Source: Clostridia bacterium (GTDB lineage Bacteria > Bacillota > Clostridia > TANB77 > CAG-508). From it: DNA of 41,753 nt. A program made the position numbers and the translations under genes. A model generated the notes under the pieces. It was not told the origin of the DNA, did no database searches, and saw only the letters and a program-made list of their open reading frames with translations. The stretch covers positions 1-41,753 of the forward strand of contig JAAWGB010000010.1 of the NCBI GenBank assembly GCA_022795075.1. The letters are read 5' to 3'. This document shows, one piece after another, positions 17,572 through 26,422 of the stretch; position 1 is the first letter of the stretch, and every line of letters begins with the position of its first letter.

Positions 17572-18432
17572 ATGTTATTAGAAATATTAAAAGCTATTTT
17601 GTTTGGAATTGTAGAAGGAATAACAGAATGGCTTCCTATTAGTAGTACAGGCCATTTGATATTGGTGGAACAATTTATAAAATTGAAAGAAGTATCACCA
17701 GAATTTTGGGGAATGTTTCAAGTAGTCATACAATTTGGAGCAATTTTAGCAGTAGTATTGTTGTATTGGAAGAAAATATGGCCCATTACAACCAATCCAA
17801 AAGAAGCAATAAAGCAAACAGGAATTTTATCTTATTTTAATAAAAATACAATGATATTGTGGACAAAAATTTTAGTAGCTTGTATACCAGCAGCTATTAT
17901 AGGCGTATTTTTTGATGAAGTGTTTGAAGCATTATTTTATAACCCATTTTGTATAGCTCTTGCTTTAATTATATTTGGTATTGCTTTTATTGTAGTAGAA
18001 AATTTTAATGAGAAAAGAAAGAACCTAAATTTAAAGCAAACAAATTCTCAAATTACCTACAAAGATGCTATTATAATTGGAATCTTTCAATTAATAGCTG
18101 CTATATTTCCTGGAACATCACGTTCAGGTGCAACTATTATAGGAGGATTGTTAATTGGACTGTCAAGACCAAATGCCGCAGAGTTTACTTTCTATTTGGC
18201 AATTCCAACCATGTTAGGAGCTAGTTTATTAAAATTAGTTAAGTTTGGATTTAGGTTTACAAGTTTGGAATTGATGATTTTATTAGTAGGAATGCTAGTT
18301 TCTTTTTTAGTTTCAGTATTGGTTATCAAATTTTTAATGAATTATATTAAAAAACATAATTTTAAGCCATTTGGTTATTATAGAATTATTTTAGGAGTAA
18401 TTGTGTTATTTTATTTTTGTGTAATGAAATAA
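17572..18432 (+). CDS. uppP: Undecaprenyl-diphosphatase UppP/BacA
   Basis: This 286-aa polytopic membrane enzyme dephosphorylates undecaprenyl diphosphate so that the lipid carrier can be reused in cell-wall synthesis. Both signature motifs are present: EGITEWLPISSTGH (15-28) with the catalytic glutamates, and PGTSRSGATI with the conserved serine and arginine (around 183-192). It has about eight membrane segments. I use ATG 17572, 11 nt from AAAGGAG; an ATG at 17565 is out of frame. It is 21 nt after dpaA and ends at a strong terminator. Confidence 0.94.
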   Translation: MLLEILKAILFGIVEGITEWLPISSTGHLILVEQFIKLKEVSPEFWGMFQVVIQFGAILAVVLLYWKKIWPITTNPKEAIKQTGILSYFNKNTMILWTKILVACIPAAIIGVFFDEVFEALFYNPFCIALALIIFGIAFIVVENFNEKRKNLNLKQTNSQITYKDAIIIGIFQLIAAIFPGTSRSGATIIGGLLIGLSRPNAAEFTFYLAIPTMLGASLLKLVKFGFRFTSLELMILLVGMLVSFLVSVLVIKFLMNYIKKHNFKPFGYYRIILGVIVLFYFCVMK

Positions 18433-18465
18433 AAATATTTGAAAATTGAATGACTTTTAGCAACC

Positions 18466-18501
18466 AAAAAAATAGGGAAGATGAATCTTTCCTATTTTTG
18501 T
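18466..18501 (+). terminator. Intrinsic terminator after uppP
   Basis: AAAAATAGGGAAG-type left arm and CTTTCCTATTTTT right arm enclose a 6-nt loop; one G-T pair is in the stem and the right arm ends in a T-run. Confidence 0.8.
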
Positions 18502-18519
18502 TACCGTTCAATGAAAATA

Positions 18520-18548
18520 TTGACAATTGAATAAAATCATAGTATGAT
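18520..18548 (+). promoter_or_regulatory. SigA-type promoter for the Rpn-family gene
   Basis: A consensus TTGACA (18520-18525), a 17-nt spacer and TATGAT (18543-18548) predict a start near 18555 and a leader of about 155 nt before the ATG. I see no known leader motif. Confidence 0.7.
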
Positions 18549-18711
18549 AAAAATATATTATTTCAAAAAAATTTAAAATCTATTAAATTTTCCAAAAAAA
18601 TAGCAAAACAAGAGAAAAGAGGTGAAAAAAAAAGAATACTATAAATTTTACTATAAAATAAAGTTTGACTCGAGGATAAAAACGAATTAAAATAAAGAAA
18701 AGAGGGAAAGT

Positions 18712-19821
18712 ATGAAGAAATTTACCTATTATGATTATTTACGATATAGAGCCATGACTTTTGAATTAAAAGATAGGCAAGAAGAATATCGTTTACAAAA
18801 AGGAGTACATCAGTATAAAGATAAAGGCTATAAAATTATTTTAGAAAACAAAGGAGAAGTGGTTCAAATCATTAATAAAGCATTAGCCTTACAAAATACT
18901 CAATATGCTATTTCAAAGGACGATATTGTAAAATATAATAGTAGTTTTATTACAAGAGATTTTAGAGCACAAGAAGCGGATATTGTTTATCAGAAAATAG
19001 GAGAGGATGTATTTTTTCTAATTGAACAGCAATCACAAGTAGATTATTCAATGTCATACCGTATGTTAAATTATTGTATCGAAATTATAAGAAGTGCAAT
19101 TGATAAGAAGAAACTCAAAAATAAGGAATATGAGATGCCAGTTGTTTATCCAATTGTATTATATACAGGGAAAAGAAAATGGAATGCAAAAACATATTTC
19201 GAAGAATCTCAAAAGAAAATGAAGGGTGTACAGAAAAATAACTTTACTTCTTATAATTTAATTGATATTAATGAATATGAAGAAGATGACTTATGGGAAC
19301 AAGAAAATTTTTTAGCCAAATTATTATTATTAGAAAAAGCAAAGGAAAGTGGTAAGGTGAAGGAATATTTAGATAGAATGGGGAAAGTTAAATTGAAGGA
19401 TGAAGAAATTAGCATATTGATAAGATTTCTTTATAGTAGTTTAGACACAAAAATAGAAGAAGAACAAATTCAAAAATTTGCAGAACAAGTAATAAAAGAT
19501 AGGAAAGAAGGTGGTTATATGTTAACAGTATTAGAAGAATATTTTATTAGTTTAATTGATGAAGGACTTAAAAGTGGAATTAAAAAAGGCGTTAAAAAAG
19601 GAATACGAGAAGGAAGACAAAAAGGAATACAAGAAGGAAGACAAAAAGGAATACAAGAAGGAATGGAAAAAGGAATACAAGAAGGGAAAGAGAGTGGAAA
19701 GTTAGAAATATTAAAGCAAACAGTAACAAATATGTTGAAATTTGGAGAAAAAGACGAAACAATTATGAAATATATAGGTATTGAAAAGGAAGAATTAGAA
19801 AACATAAAAGGCATGATTTAA
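18712..19821 (+). CDS. Rpn family recombination-promoting nuclease (PD-(D/E)XK, YhgA-like)
   Basis: The 369-aa protein is an Rpn/YhgA-like protein, once called putative transposase and now known as a PD-(D/E)XK DNA endonuclease family that promotes recombination. The nuclease core has the motif EADIVYQ, then FFLIEQQSQVDYSM with E-x-Q in place of the final D/E-x-K, then the MPYRML-like SYRMLNY helix and VYPIVLYTGKRKW. Residues 280-335 hold Gly-containing 8-residue repeats followed by a short acidic C-terminal helix, both usual in this family. It has its own promoter and sits convergent to a small gene. Such genes spread widely between genomes, but codon use here fits its surroundings. Confidence 0.88.
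   Translation: MKKFTYYDYLRYRAMTFELKDRQEEYRLQKGVHQYKDKGYKIILENKGEVVQIINKALALQNTQYAISKDDIVKYNSSFITRDFRAQEADIVYQKIGEDVFFLIEQQSQVDYSMSYRMLNYCIEIIRSAIDKKKLKNKEYEMPVVYPIVLYTGKRKWNAKTYFEESQKKMKGVQKNNFTSYNLIDINEYEEDDLWEQENFLAKLLLLEKAKESGKVKEYLDRMGKVKLKDEEISILIRFLYSSLDTKIEEEQIQKFAEQVIKDRKEGGYMLTVLEEYFISLIDEGLKSGIKKGVKKGIREGRQKGIQEGRQKGIQEGMEKGIQEGKESGKLEILKQTVTNMLKFGEKDETIMKYIGIEKEELENIKGMI
19597..19692 (+). repeat. 24-bp in-frame tandem repeat in the Rpn gene
   Basis: Four consecutive 24-bp units (19597-19620, 19621-19644, 19645-19668, 19669-19692) encode KGIREGRQ, KGIQEGRQ, KGIQEGME and KGIQEGKE. Degenerate units lie upstream. Units two and three are nearly identical at DNA level, so length changes by slippage are likely and would keep the frame. 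Confidence 0.9.
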
Positions 19822-19832
19822 AATTCATGCCT
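19809..19832. terminator. Bidirectional hairpin between convergent genes
   Basis: AGGCATGA (19809-19816) pairs with TCATGCCT (19825-19832) around an 8-nt loop. It covers the stop of the Rpn gene and touches the stop of the small minus-strand gene. The T-runs are weak, so strength is uncertain. Confidence 0.5.
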
Positions 19833-20046
19833 ATTCAATTTTGCGATTGGTTCTTTCATTACTTGAACCACACATTTTTTCATATTCTTTACATTTAATT
19901 TTATAGTCCATTTGCATACATAGGTAACGATAATAACTGCAACCTTGTTCGTATTGCATCATTAATTCATTCATGTCCATATTAGGTGGAGGCATATTAT
20001 AATCCATAAAAGGTGGCATAAAGCCATTATTAAAATCACGTTCCAT
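19831..20046 (-). CDS. Small Met/Pro-rich protein with cysteines, possible spore-associated protein
   Basis: I do not recognise a named family. The 71-aa product has an N-terminal half rich in Met, Pro, Asp and Asn (FMPPFMDYNMPPPNMDMNE) and a C-terminal half with three Cys and a CKEYEKMC segment. That composition resembles small proteins of the spore coat or exosporium in Clostridia, and ylbJ next door is a sporulation gene, but this is inference. A clear AAGGAG RBS lies 8 nt before ATG 20046. The gene is on the same strand as ylbJ, 70 bp downstream of it. Confidence 0.6.
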   Translation of the reverse strand: MERDFNNGFMPPFMDYNMPPPNMDMNELMMQYEQGCSYYRYLCMQMDYKIKCKEYEKMCGSSNERTNRKIE

Positions 20047-20116
20047 TTCATCAACTCCTTAATTTAAGTATATGCTAGATAATGAAGATATAACACTTAA
20101 AAAGCGTTTGAAAACC

Positions 20117-21173
20117 CTATAAATCAAAGTTCAAAAAAGGAAAAATAGCCATAAATAAAAAACTATAAAAGGCAGCTAATAAACCATGAAGTAGTTTTCC
20201 CAATAAATAAGGTTTAATCGATAAATCTGTTTTTGAAGTAATACTCCATACTTGAAGAAGAATAGAAATACCACCAAAACCAAGCAAAAAAGCAGTGAAA
20301 ATAATATTCAAAGAAAGTTTTTTGCAAGGGATCGTACAAATACTATTGATACCATTCGTAATTTCCAATATGCCAGTTAAAAGTCCTTGTATAAAGTTGG
20401 TGTCAATATGAAAAAACTGAAAAAATGGATTCAGTAAAATAGTAAAGCTATTTAAAAGTCCACTAGCTTTAAAAATAGAAATAATACTTGAAAAAATAAC
20501 AACAAAGCCACCAATTAAAAGAATAGTAGAAATACTACTGGTAATACTTTGAGCTAAAATTTCTCCCAAATTAGAAAAACAGATAGATTCTTTAGAAGTT
20601 TGAGAGGATGTACGAAAAGAACTAGAAAGAGTATGGGTATCTTTTTTCCAATAACGAAATAGAAAACCTACTGTTATACAGGCCAATATATGGGTAATAA
20701 ATAGCAAAATTCCAATCGTTGTATTATGAAACATTAAAATGCCAACTGTTCCAATAATAAATAATGGTCCAGAATTATTAGTAAAACTAAGTAATCTTTC
20801 ACATTCTTCTTTACTACAAATATTATTTTGTCTAAAATTACAAGCAATTTTGGCACCTATAGGGTAACCACTAATAATTCCCATAATAAAGGCAAAGGCA
20901 CCTTCTCCACGTATATTAAAAAATGGTTTCATCAAAGGATTTAATACATTACCGAATTAAAGTAACCATATTGGTGTGCATGAGTAATTCTGTTGCAACA
21001 AAAAATGGGAATAAAGAGGGAATAACCGAATTAGCCCAAAGTGACAATCCGGATTTTACAGCTGGAAGATTACTTTTCGAAAAAATTAATAAACAAAAAG
21101 TAAAACCTAAAAATAAAAGGGAGAAGAAATTTCTTTTTAATTTTATAACATAAATACTTGGCTTGGCAATCAT
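20117..21173 (-). CDS. ylbJ: Sporulation integral membrane protein YlbJ, split by a CGG +1 frameshift
   Basis: YlbJ is a membrane protein with nucleoside-transporter-gate-like repeats, needed for spore cortex formation. Read through the shift it is 351 aa with eight or so hydrophobic segments. It has the family segments LWANSVIPSLFPFF, PLMKPFFNIRGEGAF, IMGIISGYPIGAK and ITNGINS. At 20954-20952 the frame is TTA ATT CGG TAA; skipping the C gives ATT GGT AAT GTA TTA AAT CCT, i.e. LIGNVLNPLMKPFF, the expected continuation. The two pieces would otherwise be a 74-aa fragment and a 272-aa ORF beginning at a methionine that is normally internal. Start ATG 21173 has an AGAGG RBS. Confidence 0.9.
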
Positions 21174-21446
21174 GATAAACCTCTTTCTAAAAAATGATAT
21201 AATATAATATATTTCTAAAAAATTAGATTATGAATTTGATTGTAATAACACAATATACTTTAGTAGATACTATTATCTAAACAAGGAAGAACAGTAAAAT
21301 ACAGGAAAAAACACTAGTTAAATTTATTGATTCACCTTGATTTTTTCATTCATTTATAGTAGAATAAAAAACATAAAAAATGACGTAATGAGAAAAGAAA
21401 AAAAGTAATAAAATATAGTAAAATAAAATTAAAAGGAAGTGAATTC
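21174..21446. other. Divergent ylbJ-murB intergenic region
   Basis: This 273-bp AT-rich gap separates divergent genes. It holds the murB promoter at 21337-21365. On the minus strand I see AT-rich -10-like sequence but no convincing sporulation-sigma promoter for ylbJ. Confidence 0.45.
21337..21365 (+). promoter_or_regulatory. SigA-type promoter for murB
   Basis: TTGATT (21337-21342) and TAGAAT (21360-21365) have a 17-nt spacer; the ATG of murB is about 80 nt further on. Confidence 0.6.
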
Positions 21447-22361
21447 ATGGGTATTGAAAAACAAATTGAAAGTTTAAAAATAGCAAAAGAAAGAATTTTT
21501 TATCAAGAACCAATGGAAAAACACACAACTTTTAAAATTGGAGGACTAGCTGAGTGTTTCGTAAAAATAGAAAACAAAGAAGAATTAAAAGAAATTCTAG
21601 AAATTGTTAAAAAATATAATATACCAATAACCATTATAGGAAATGGAAGTAATTTACTAGTTTTAGATGGAGGAATAAAAGGAATTACTTTAATGATAAA
21701 ACTAGAAAAAATAGAATTACAAGAAAAAGGTGAAACAATAGAAATAACAGTAGGAGCAGGCGAAAAGCTAGGAAAATTAGCACAAATATGCTTAAATAAA
21801 GAAATAACAGGTCTAGAAGAATTATCAGGAATACCAGGAACCATAGGAGGAGCAATCAGAATGAATGCTGGTGCACATGGAAGAGAAATGAAAGATATTG
21901 TAAAAAAAGTAAAATGTATAGACTATCAAGGGAGAGAAAAAGAATTTACAAAAGAGGAATTACAGTTCGATTATCGAAGTAGTATCTTTAAAAAAGAAAA
22001 ATATATTATACTAGAAACAACTTTAGCATTACAAAAAGGAGACAAACAAGAAATAAAAGCTAAAATGGAAGAGTATGCAAGCTATAGAAGAGAAAAACAA
22101 CCAATTGAATATCCAAGTGCAGGAAGTACCTTTAAAAGAGGGAATGACTTTATAACAGCTAAATTAATTGATGAAGCAGGACTAAAAGGTTATGCGATAG
22201 GTGATGCAGAAATATCAATTAAACACAGTGGTTTTGTTATCAATAAAGGAAAAGCAAAGGCAAAGGATGTTTTAGAATTAGTAGAATATATTCAAAATAG
22301 AGTATATGAAAAATTTCAGAAAAAAATTGAATTAGAAATAGAAGTGATAGGAGAAAAATAA
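21447..22361 (+). CDS. murB: UDP-N-acetylenolpyruvoylglucosamine reductase
   Basis: MurB reduces UDP-GlcNAc-enolpyruvate to UDP-MurNAc with NADPH, using bound FAD, in the cytoplasmic stage of peptidoglycan synthesis. The 304-aa length fits the type II (Gram-positive) enzyme. FAD-binding and active-site segments are visible: HTTFKIGG, IIGNGSNLLV, GLEELSGIPGTIGGAIRMNAGAHG, the catalytic region YPSAGSTFKR with the proton-donating Ser, and a C-terminal Glu in the EIEVIG segment. ATG 21447 follows AAGGAAG. The stop is one base before the ATG of yvcK, so they are cotranscribed. Confidence 0.95.
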   Translation: MGIEKQIESLKIAKERIFYQEPMEKHTTFKIGGLAECFVKIENKEELKEILEIVKKYNIPITIIGNGSNLLVLDGGIKGITLMIKLEKIELQEKGETIEITVGAGEKLGKLAQICLNKEITGLEELSGIPGTIGGAIRMNAGAHGREMKDIVKKVKCIDYQGREKEFTKEELQFDYRSSIFKKEKYIILETTLALQKGDKQEIKAKMEEYASYRREKQPIEYPSAGSTFKRGNDFITAKLIDEAGLKGYAIGDAEISIKHSGFVINKGKAKAKDVLELVEYIQNRVYEKFQKKIELEIEVIGEK

Positions 22362-22362
22362 A

Positions 22363-24291
22363 ATGAATGGTTTTATGCAATGGTTTCAATCAAGTAACAA
22401 AATGAAAAGATGGATGTTTTTAATCGTAATAGGAATTTTGCTTGCTTGTTATGGACTAGCAGAAATATTAGTTATGAAAGAAATTTCTTTTGAAGAAGTT
22501 GGAAAAGTAGTATTTGTATTTGTATTAGGATTTATTTCAATTGTATTAGGTTTAATTTTTCTAAACAAAAGAACCATGGAAGTCTTAATTGAAGCAACAG
22601 ATGAAAGAATGGAAAACAAGAAAAATGTAAATGTAAAATCATTAATATTTAATAAAACAGTTTATGATAAAGGACCTAATATTGTGGTAATAGGTGGAGG
22701 AACAGGACTAAATACGGTACTTTCTGGATTAAAAAATTATACTAGTAATTTAACAGCCATTGTAACCATTTCAGATTATGGAGAAGAGGCAACTAATTCA
22801 AGAAAAGCCTTAGAAATGTTACCATTAGGAGATGTAAAAGACAGTATGGTTTCTCTTGCTTCAAAAGAAGGAGAAATTGATAAATTATTAAACTATGAAT
22901 TCAAAACAGGTAAATTAGCAGGGCTTGGATTTTCTGATATCTATTTTTCTGCTATGAAAGAAATTAATGGAAACTTAGGAGATGCTATTATAAAAAGTAA
23001 CGAAGTATTAGGAATGATTGGAAAAGTTATACCAGTAACATTAGATGAAATGAAAATTGTAGCAGAATTAGCAAATGGATACATTGTAGAGCAAAAATCT
23101 AGAATTCAAGAAGTAATAGCAGAAAAACTAACAAGAATTAGTCGAATTGTACTCAATCCATCTAATTGTAAAGCAGCTCCTGGAGTAGTAGAAGCAATTA
23201 AAAATGCAGATTGTGTTATTATTGGACCAGGAAGTTTATATACCAATGTAATTCCCAATTTATTAGTCAATGGTGTAGCAAAAGCTATTAAAGAAAGTCC
23301 AGCTATTAAAGTTTATATTAGTAATATTATGACAGAACCTGGACAAACAGATGAATTTAGTGTATCAGATCACTTAAAAGCCATTATCGAACATTGTGGA
23401 AAAGGAATGATTGATTATTGTATTTATGATACAGGAGAAGTTATTCCAGAATTTATTAAAAAATACAACATAGAAGGACAAGAACTAGTAGAACAAGATA
23501 TTAATAGAGTAAAGGGAATTAAATTTTTACAAAGAAACTTATCGATGGTAATCAATGACCATATTAGACATGATCCCAATTTAGTAGCAGCATCTATCAT
23601 AGAATTAATTTGTGATGACTTAAAATATCAAGATAAACAAAATGATCCACAATATTTAATGTTAAATAACAAGCTAAGAGAAGACAAAAGGATTGGAAAA
23701 ATAAAAAAAGCAATGAAGAAAAAAGAAAAGAAAAATAAGGAAGGAAAACGAACCAAAACAGTAAAAGGAAAAAGTAAATTTAGTAATAAATATAAAGATA
23801 GAATAGCAGCTATACGTGAATCAAATGACAAATTAAAAATGCCAGTTATAGAAAAAGAAACAGCTCCAAAAGAGAACAAGCAAGAAAAAGTAAAAGAAGA
23901 AGCTGTACAAAAAGAACCTGTAAAAATAGAAGAAATTAAAGAAACAAGCAAAATAGAAAAGACAGAAGAAATAACCCCAATAGATTTAGAACAAGCAAAA
24001 GCCAATTTAGAACAAGTTTTAGCGGCAGCAAAAGCAGACCTAGAAAAAACAAAAGCAGATAAAGAAAATTTAGAAATACCTAAAACAATGGAAACAGTAG
24101 AAGTAATAGAAACCAAAACTACTAAGCCAAAGAAAACAACAGCCAAAACAACTAAGGTAGCTAAAAGTACGAAAACTACTAGAACCACTAAAACAACTCA
24201 AACAACAAAAGAAAGTGAAAAAGTTAAAACAACCAAACCAAAAAGTGCAAGAGGAATGAAAAAGAAAAAACAAACGACAGAAGAAGTATAA
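22363..24291 (+). CDS. yvcK: Membrane-anchored YvcK/GlmR-like protein with long charged tail
   Basis: The core (about 104-400) is the CofD-like YvcK/GlmR fold that binds UDP-sugars and steers carbon to cell-wall precursors. Seen are GGGTGLNTVLSGL (111-123), IIGPGSLYTNVIPNLL and MTEPGQTDEFSVSDHL. Three things are odd. Two transmembrane helices precede the core (about 18-37 and 48-67). The usual DDGGSSGRLR loop is replaced by DYGEEATNSR, though PLGDVKDSM follows as expected. A tail of some 220 residues rich in Lys, Glu and Thr, with TTK-type runs, follows the core. The 642-aa total is about twice the usual length. Neither rapZ nor whiA, its common neighbours, is adjacent; murB is. Whether it still binds UDP-GlcNAc is open. 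Confidence 0.85.
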   Translation: MNGFMQWFQSSNKMKRWMFLIVIGILLACYGLAEILVMKEISFEEVGKVVFVFVLGFISIVLGLIFLNKRTMEVLIEATDERMENKKNVNVKSLIFNKTVYDKGPNIVVIGGGTGLNTVLSGLKNYTSNLTAIVTISDYGEEATNSRKALEMLPLGDVKDSMVSLASKEGEIDKLLNYEFKTGKLAGLGFSDIYFSAMKEINGNLGDAIIKSNEVLGMIGKVIPVTLDEMKIVAELANGYIVEQKSRIQEVIAEKLTRISRIVLNPSNCKAAPGVVEAIKNADCVIIGPGSLYTNVIPNLLVNGVAKAIKESPAIKVYISNIMTEPGQTDEFSVSDHLKAIIEHCGKGMIDYCIYDTGEVIPEFIKKYNIEGQELVEQDINRVKGIKFLQRNLSMVINDHIRHDPNLVAASIIELICDDLKYQDKQNDPQYLMLNNKLREDKRIGKIKKAMKKKEKKNKEGKRTKTVKGKSKFSNKYKDRIAAIRESNDKLKMPVIEKETAPKENKQEKVKEEAVQKEPVKIEEIKETSKIEKTEEITPIDLEQAKANLEQVLAAAKADLEKTKADKENLEIPKTMETVEVIETKTTKPKKTTAKTTKVAKSTKTTRTTKTTQTTKESEKVKTTKPKSARGMKKKKQTTEEV

Positions 24292-24333
24292 ACATTTTAG
24301 ATAATAAAAAATCTAAGAAGGGAAGAAAAAAAG

Positions 24334-26370
24334 ATGCAATTTACGAAAGAAAGCTTAAATTTAGAAGAAGGACTAAACAAAGAATGGATACTAACAAATG
24401 GAATAGGTGGATTTAGCTCTTCCACAATTATTGGAGCCAATACTAGAAAATATCATGGATTATTAATTGCACCACTTATGCCACCTGCTAAAAGATTTTT
24501 AGTATTATCAAAATTAGATGAAAGTATTGAAATAAGAAACAAAAAATATGACTTATATACCAACATATGTAAAAATTATATTTCTCATGGATATGAATAT
24601 CAAGAAGAATTTAGAAAAGAATATGTTCCTATTTTTAAATATCAAGTAGGAAAAGTAGAAATTACCAAAATGATAGGTATGGAATATGGACACAATACAG
24701 TAGGAGTCTATTACAAAATAAAAAATGAAGGAACCAAAGCAAAATTTACTTTAGCACCAGTTATTAATTTTAGGGACTTTCATCAAATGAATACAGGACA
24801 TTATTTTGATGTAAAACAAAACATTAACCAAACAAAAGTAAAATTAGTGATAGATGGTAATGCACAAACACCAATCTATATGAACTTATCAGAAGGAAAA
24901 TATATCGAACATCGAAATGATACATTTTCTAATATGTTTTATATAGAAGAAGAAAAAAGAGGATTTTACCCAGAAGAAAATCATGCAGTAACAGGTGTTT
25001 ATGAGGTAGAAATACCAGCAAAAACAGAAAAAGAAATCTCATTTATTTGTTCTTTAGAAGAAAATATTGAACAAAAAAATGTAAGAAGATTGATTAACAA
25101 TGAAATTATACGTTTAGGAGAAATAATTAATAAATCTTTATTAATTGATAATAGAAAACAAAATAAAACTAAGAAAGAATTAGAAAAAGAAGAGTTAATT
25201 AAAACTTATTTGATGGCTACTGACAATTTTGTAGTATATAGACAATCTTTTCATTTACACACAATATTAGCAGGTTATCCATGGTTTTTGGATTGGGGAC
25301 GTGATACTTTAATCGCTTTTGAAGGATTGGTTTTAATTCCAAAAAGATTTGAACTAGCCAAAGAAATTTTATTAACAATGATTAGAGATGTCAAATTTGG
25401 TTTAATTCCAAATGGCTATTCAGGTTATGATAATAGACCACTTTATAATAGTGTAGATGCGTCGTTGTTATTATTTGAGCAAGTGGAAAAATATATTCAA
25501 TACACAGGAGATTATGAATTTGTAAAAGAAAAAATATATCCAATTTTTGAAGAAATTTTAGAAAATTATTGTCAAGGAATTGATGTAGATAATAACAATA
25601 TCTATTTAGATTCAGATGGGCTAATTGTATCTGGTACCAAAACAACGCAAAATACATGGATGGATGCAAAATATAATGGCATAGCTGTTACGCCAAGAAA
25701 TGGAAAAGCTGTAGAAATCAATGCTATGTGGTATAATGCTAATTGTATCATGGCTAAACTTTGTAAAAAATTCAAACATCCAATTTTAGCCAAAAAATAT
25801 AAAGAAATAGCACAAAAATGTAAAGAAACTTTTTTGGAAAAATTTTATTATCCAAAAAAGAAATGTTTATATGATGTACTAGGAGATGGAAAAATAAGAC
25901 CCAATCAATTATTTGCTTTAAGTCTAACTTATCCTGTATTAGAGCCAAATTCATTTGAAGCTAATCAAATGTTAGAAACAGTAGAAAAGAAATTGTTAAA
26001 TGCGTATGGCTTAAAGACTTTGGCTAAAGGTGAAGAAAATTATGTAGAAGTCTATGAAGGAGATCCAGAAAAAAGAGATACAAGTTATCATCAAGGTATT
26101 ACATGGCCATGGCTATTAGGATTATATTATAATAGTTTGAAAAATAGTTTGCAAGTAGCTAAAAAAGCAGAAGAGAAAAAAATATGGGAAGAAAAAATAG
26201 AAAAATTTGTTGAGAAAACAACCAAAACTTTTCAAAAGGAAATCTTTGATAATGGCTGTATAGGAGGTATTGCAGAACTTTATGATTCGATTAAACCACA
26301 ATTACCAAAAGGTACGATTAATCAAGCTTGGAGTGTAGCAGAAGTATTTCGAATTATTTTAAGAAAATAA
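24334..26370 (+). CDS. Glycogen debranching enzyme family protein (amylo-alpha-1,6-glucosidase)
   Basis: The 678-aa cytoplasmic protein has the bacterial GDE N-terminal domain (about 1-230; LTNGIGGFSSSTI and NTRKYHGLLIAP) and the C-terminal (alpha/alpha)6 GH133-type domain (about 270-678). The latter shows FLDWGRDTLIAFEG with the likely catalytic Asp, GLIPNGY, TWMDAK and the YHQGITWPWLLG stretch. It would remove alpha-1,6-linked glucose from glycogen or related polysaccharide. It follows yvcK by 42 nt and precedes holA by 52 nt, so all may share the murB transcript. No glycogen synthase or phosphorylase is in the window. Confidence 0.9.
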   Translation: MQFTKESLNLEEGLNKEWILTNGIGGFSSSTIIGANTRKYHGLLIAPLMPPAKRFLVLSKLDESIEIRNKKYDLYTNICKNYISHGYEYQEEFRKEYVPIFKYQVGKVEITKMIGMEYGHNTVGVYYKIKNEGTKAKFTLAPVINFRDFHQMNTGHYFDVKQNINQTKVKLVIDGNAQTPIYMNLSEGKYIEHRNDTFSNMFYIEEEKRGFYPEENHAVTGVYEVEIPAKTEKEISFICSLEENIEQKNVRRLINNEIIRLGEIINKSLLIDNRKQNKTKKELEKEELIKTYLMATDNFVVYRQSFHLHTILAGYPWFLDWGRDTLIAFEGLVLIPKRFELAKEILLTMIRDVKFGLIPNGYSGYDNRPLYNSVDASLLLFEQVEKYIQYTGDYEFVKEKIYPIFEEILENYCQGIDVDNNNIYLDSDGLIVSGTKTTQNTWMDAKYNGIAVTPRNGKAVEINAMWYNANCIMAKLCKKFKHPILAKKYKEIAQKCKETFLEKFYYPKKKCLYDVLGDGKIRPNQLFALSLTYPVLEPNSFEANQMLETVEKKLLNAYGLKTLAKGEENYVEVYEGDPEKRDTSYHQGITWPWLLGLYYNSLKNSLQVAKKAEEKKIWEEKIEKFVEKTTKTFQKEIFDNGCIGGIAELYDSIKPQLPKGTINQAWSVAEVFRIILRK

Positions 26371-26422
26371 TAAGTTTAGTTAAAATATTAGTTTAGGTAA
26401 AAGATAATGTAGGAGAAAAAGG

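Noticed and set aside
19597..19692. CRISPR-like direct repeats
   Set aside because: Units are contiguous, in-frame codons of the Rpn gene with no spacers.
20923..21153. Plus-strand ORF opposite ylbJ
   Set aside because: Shadow of the well-supported ylbJ frame.
23628..24188. Antisense ORF of 186 codons under the yvcK tail
   Set aside because: It mirrors the Lys/Thr-rich coding strand and has no promoter or RBS.
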